Source of the DNA: Zoogloeaceae bacterium
Lineage (GTDB): Bacteria; Pseudomonadota; Gammaproteobacteria; Burkholderiales; Rhodocyclaceae
Length of the DNA: 14,714 bases
Assembly: GCA_015657735.1 (NCBI GenBank)
Contig: SSSX01000406.1
Span: 1-14,714 of the forward strand
Reading direction: 5' to 3'
The translations under genes and the position numbers were made by a program. How positions within the stretch are numbered: the first letter of the stretch is position 1; each line of letters opens with the position of its first letter. Positions 14,344-14,714 of the stretch are shown here, one piece after another. Under the pieces are notes generated by a model, which searched no databases, was not told the origin of the DNA, and saw only the letters and a program-made list of their open reading frames with translations.

Positions 14344-14714
14344 AGTGGGGTGCGTGGAAGCCGTCCGGCACCCGGGCGTGGAAGGTGACCGGCACGGCCG
14401 GCATGGCCAGCACCGAGTTGCGGATGCGGCCGACGACGTGCATCTCGCAGCGCTTGCAGTCGAAGCGCAGCGTGAGTTTTTCCTTGCCGTTGATCAGCGT
14501 CATCGGGTCGGGCTTGATGCCTTTCACTTCCTTCGGGCACAGGTTGAAGCTGTAGCGCAGGCAGTGCTTGGTGATCATCAGCGAGGCGTCGTCGACGTGC
14601 TCGTTGGCCTCGTAGGCGGCTTCGATCAGTTCGACGCCGTGGCGGTGGTAGAAATCGCGCGCTTTCTGGTTGAGCACGTTGGCGAGGTAGGACAGCTCGG
14701 TGTGCGGGTAGGGC
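14342..14714 (-). CDS. U32 peptidase-family protein (RlhA/TrhP-like), C-terminal part only
   Basis: The last ~123 residues of a U32-family protein, cut by the right window edge. The frame stays open to 14714 and reads PYPHTELSYLANVLNQKARDF at its visible start, so the methionine-like GTG at 14677 is not the true start. Segments KHCLRYSFNLCPKEVKG, PDPMTLINGKEKLTLRF and DCKRCEMHVVG match what I know of the C-terminal region of RlhA-type proteins. RlhA hydroxylates cytidine 2501 of 23S rRNA and TrhP acts in tRNA uridine hydroxylation. Four cysteines (two in KHC/NLC, two in DCKRC) are visible; cysteine clusters in U32 proteins can bind iron-sulfur centres. Which paralogue this is cannot be decided from the fragment. 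Confidence 0.82.
   Translation of the reverse strand, partial: PYPHTELSYLANVLNQKARDFYHRHGVELIEAAYEANEHVDDASLMITKHCLRYSFNLCPKEVKGIKPDPMTLINGKEKLTLRFDCKRCEMHVVGRIRNSVLAMPAVPVTFHARVPDGFHAPH

Noticed and set aside
14342..14677. Short 111-residue protein starting at GTG 14677
   Set aside because: The frame continues open to the window edge with matching U32-family sequence, so this is the end of a longer gene, not a small protein.
1..14714. CRISPR array, tRNA, rRNA, insertion sequence or prophage remnants
   Set aside because: I saw no regularly spaced repeats, no tRNA-like cloverleaf and no transposase or integrase motifs. Codon usage appears uniform throughout.

Overview
The window reads as chromosomal DNA of a high-GC Gram-negative bacterium. 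The mix of a YlqF/RbgA-type GTPase, a U32 peptidase, HIT and thioredoxin-like housekeeping genes and an mdc operon suggests a betaproteobacterium, possibly of the Azoarcus/Thauera (Rhodocyclales) group; that placement is inference. Codon usage looks uniform, and I see no insertion sequence, integrase, tRNA, rRNA or CRISPR array. The only clearly AT-richer stretch is the divergent promoter region near 6150-6330.

Left part (1-6144): the 3' end of a ribosome-biogenesis GTPase gene on the plus strand converges, across an 89-base gap holding a perfect 19-bp inverted repeat, on a run of minus-strand genes. In transcription order these are: a GntR/FCD repressor (MdcY-like), a bile-acid:sodium symporter family membrane protein, a small four-cysteine protein, a thioredoxin-like protein, a HIT-family hydrolase, an MscS-type channel with a C-terminal cyclic-nucleotide-binding domain, and an RlmI-like SAM-dependent methyltransferase. 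The last six are separated by 39 bases or less, or overlap, so they could be one transcript.

Centre (6145-13606): a complete malonate catabolism operon on the plus strand in the order madL-madM-mdcA-mdcC-mdcD-mdcE-mdcG-mdcB-mdcH. MadL and MadM import malonate. MdcB makes the triphosphoribosyl-dephospho-CoA precursor, MdcG attaches it to the acyl carrier protein MdcC, and MdcH loads malonyl onto the carrier. MdcA exchanges acetyl for malonyl on the carrier, and MdcD/MdcE decarboxylate the malonyl thioester back to acetyl. Together they turn malonate into acetate and CO2 without biotin. Most gene junctions overlap or are under 35 bases. The divergent GntR gene and a GTATAC-centred palindrome in the shared promoter region suggest repression relieved by malonate.

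Right part (13603-14714): two minus-strand genes converge on mdcH. The first is an unrecognised membrane-anchored or secreted protein whose stop codon overlaps that of mdcH. The second is the C-terminal end of a U32-family protein resembling RlhA/TrhP, cut by the window edge.

The core of the window is a known type of system. The points most worth a second look are the putative operator and overlapping divergent promoters, the four-cysteine protein coupled to the thioredoxin-like gene (with a possible frameshift at its 5' end), the symporter behind the repressor, and the inverted repeat at 506-566.
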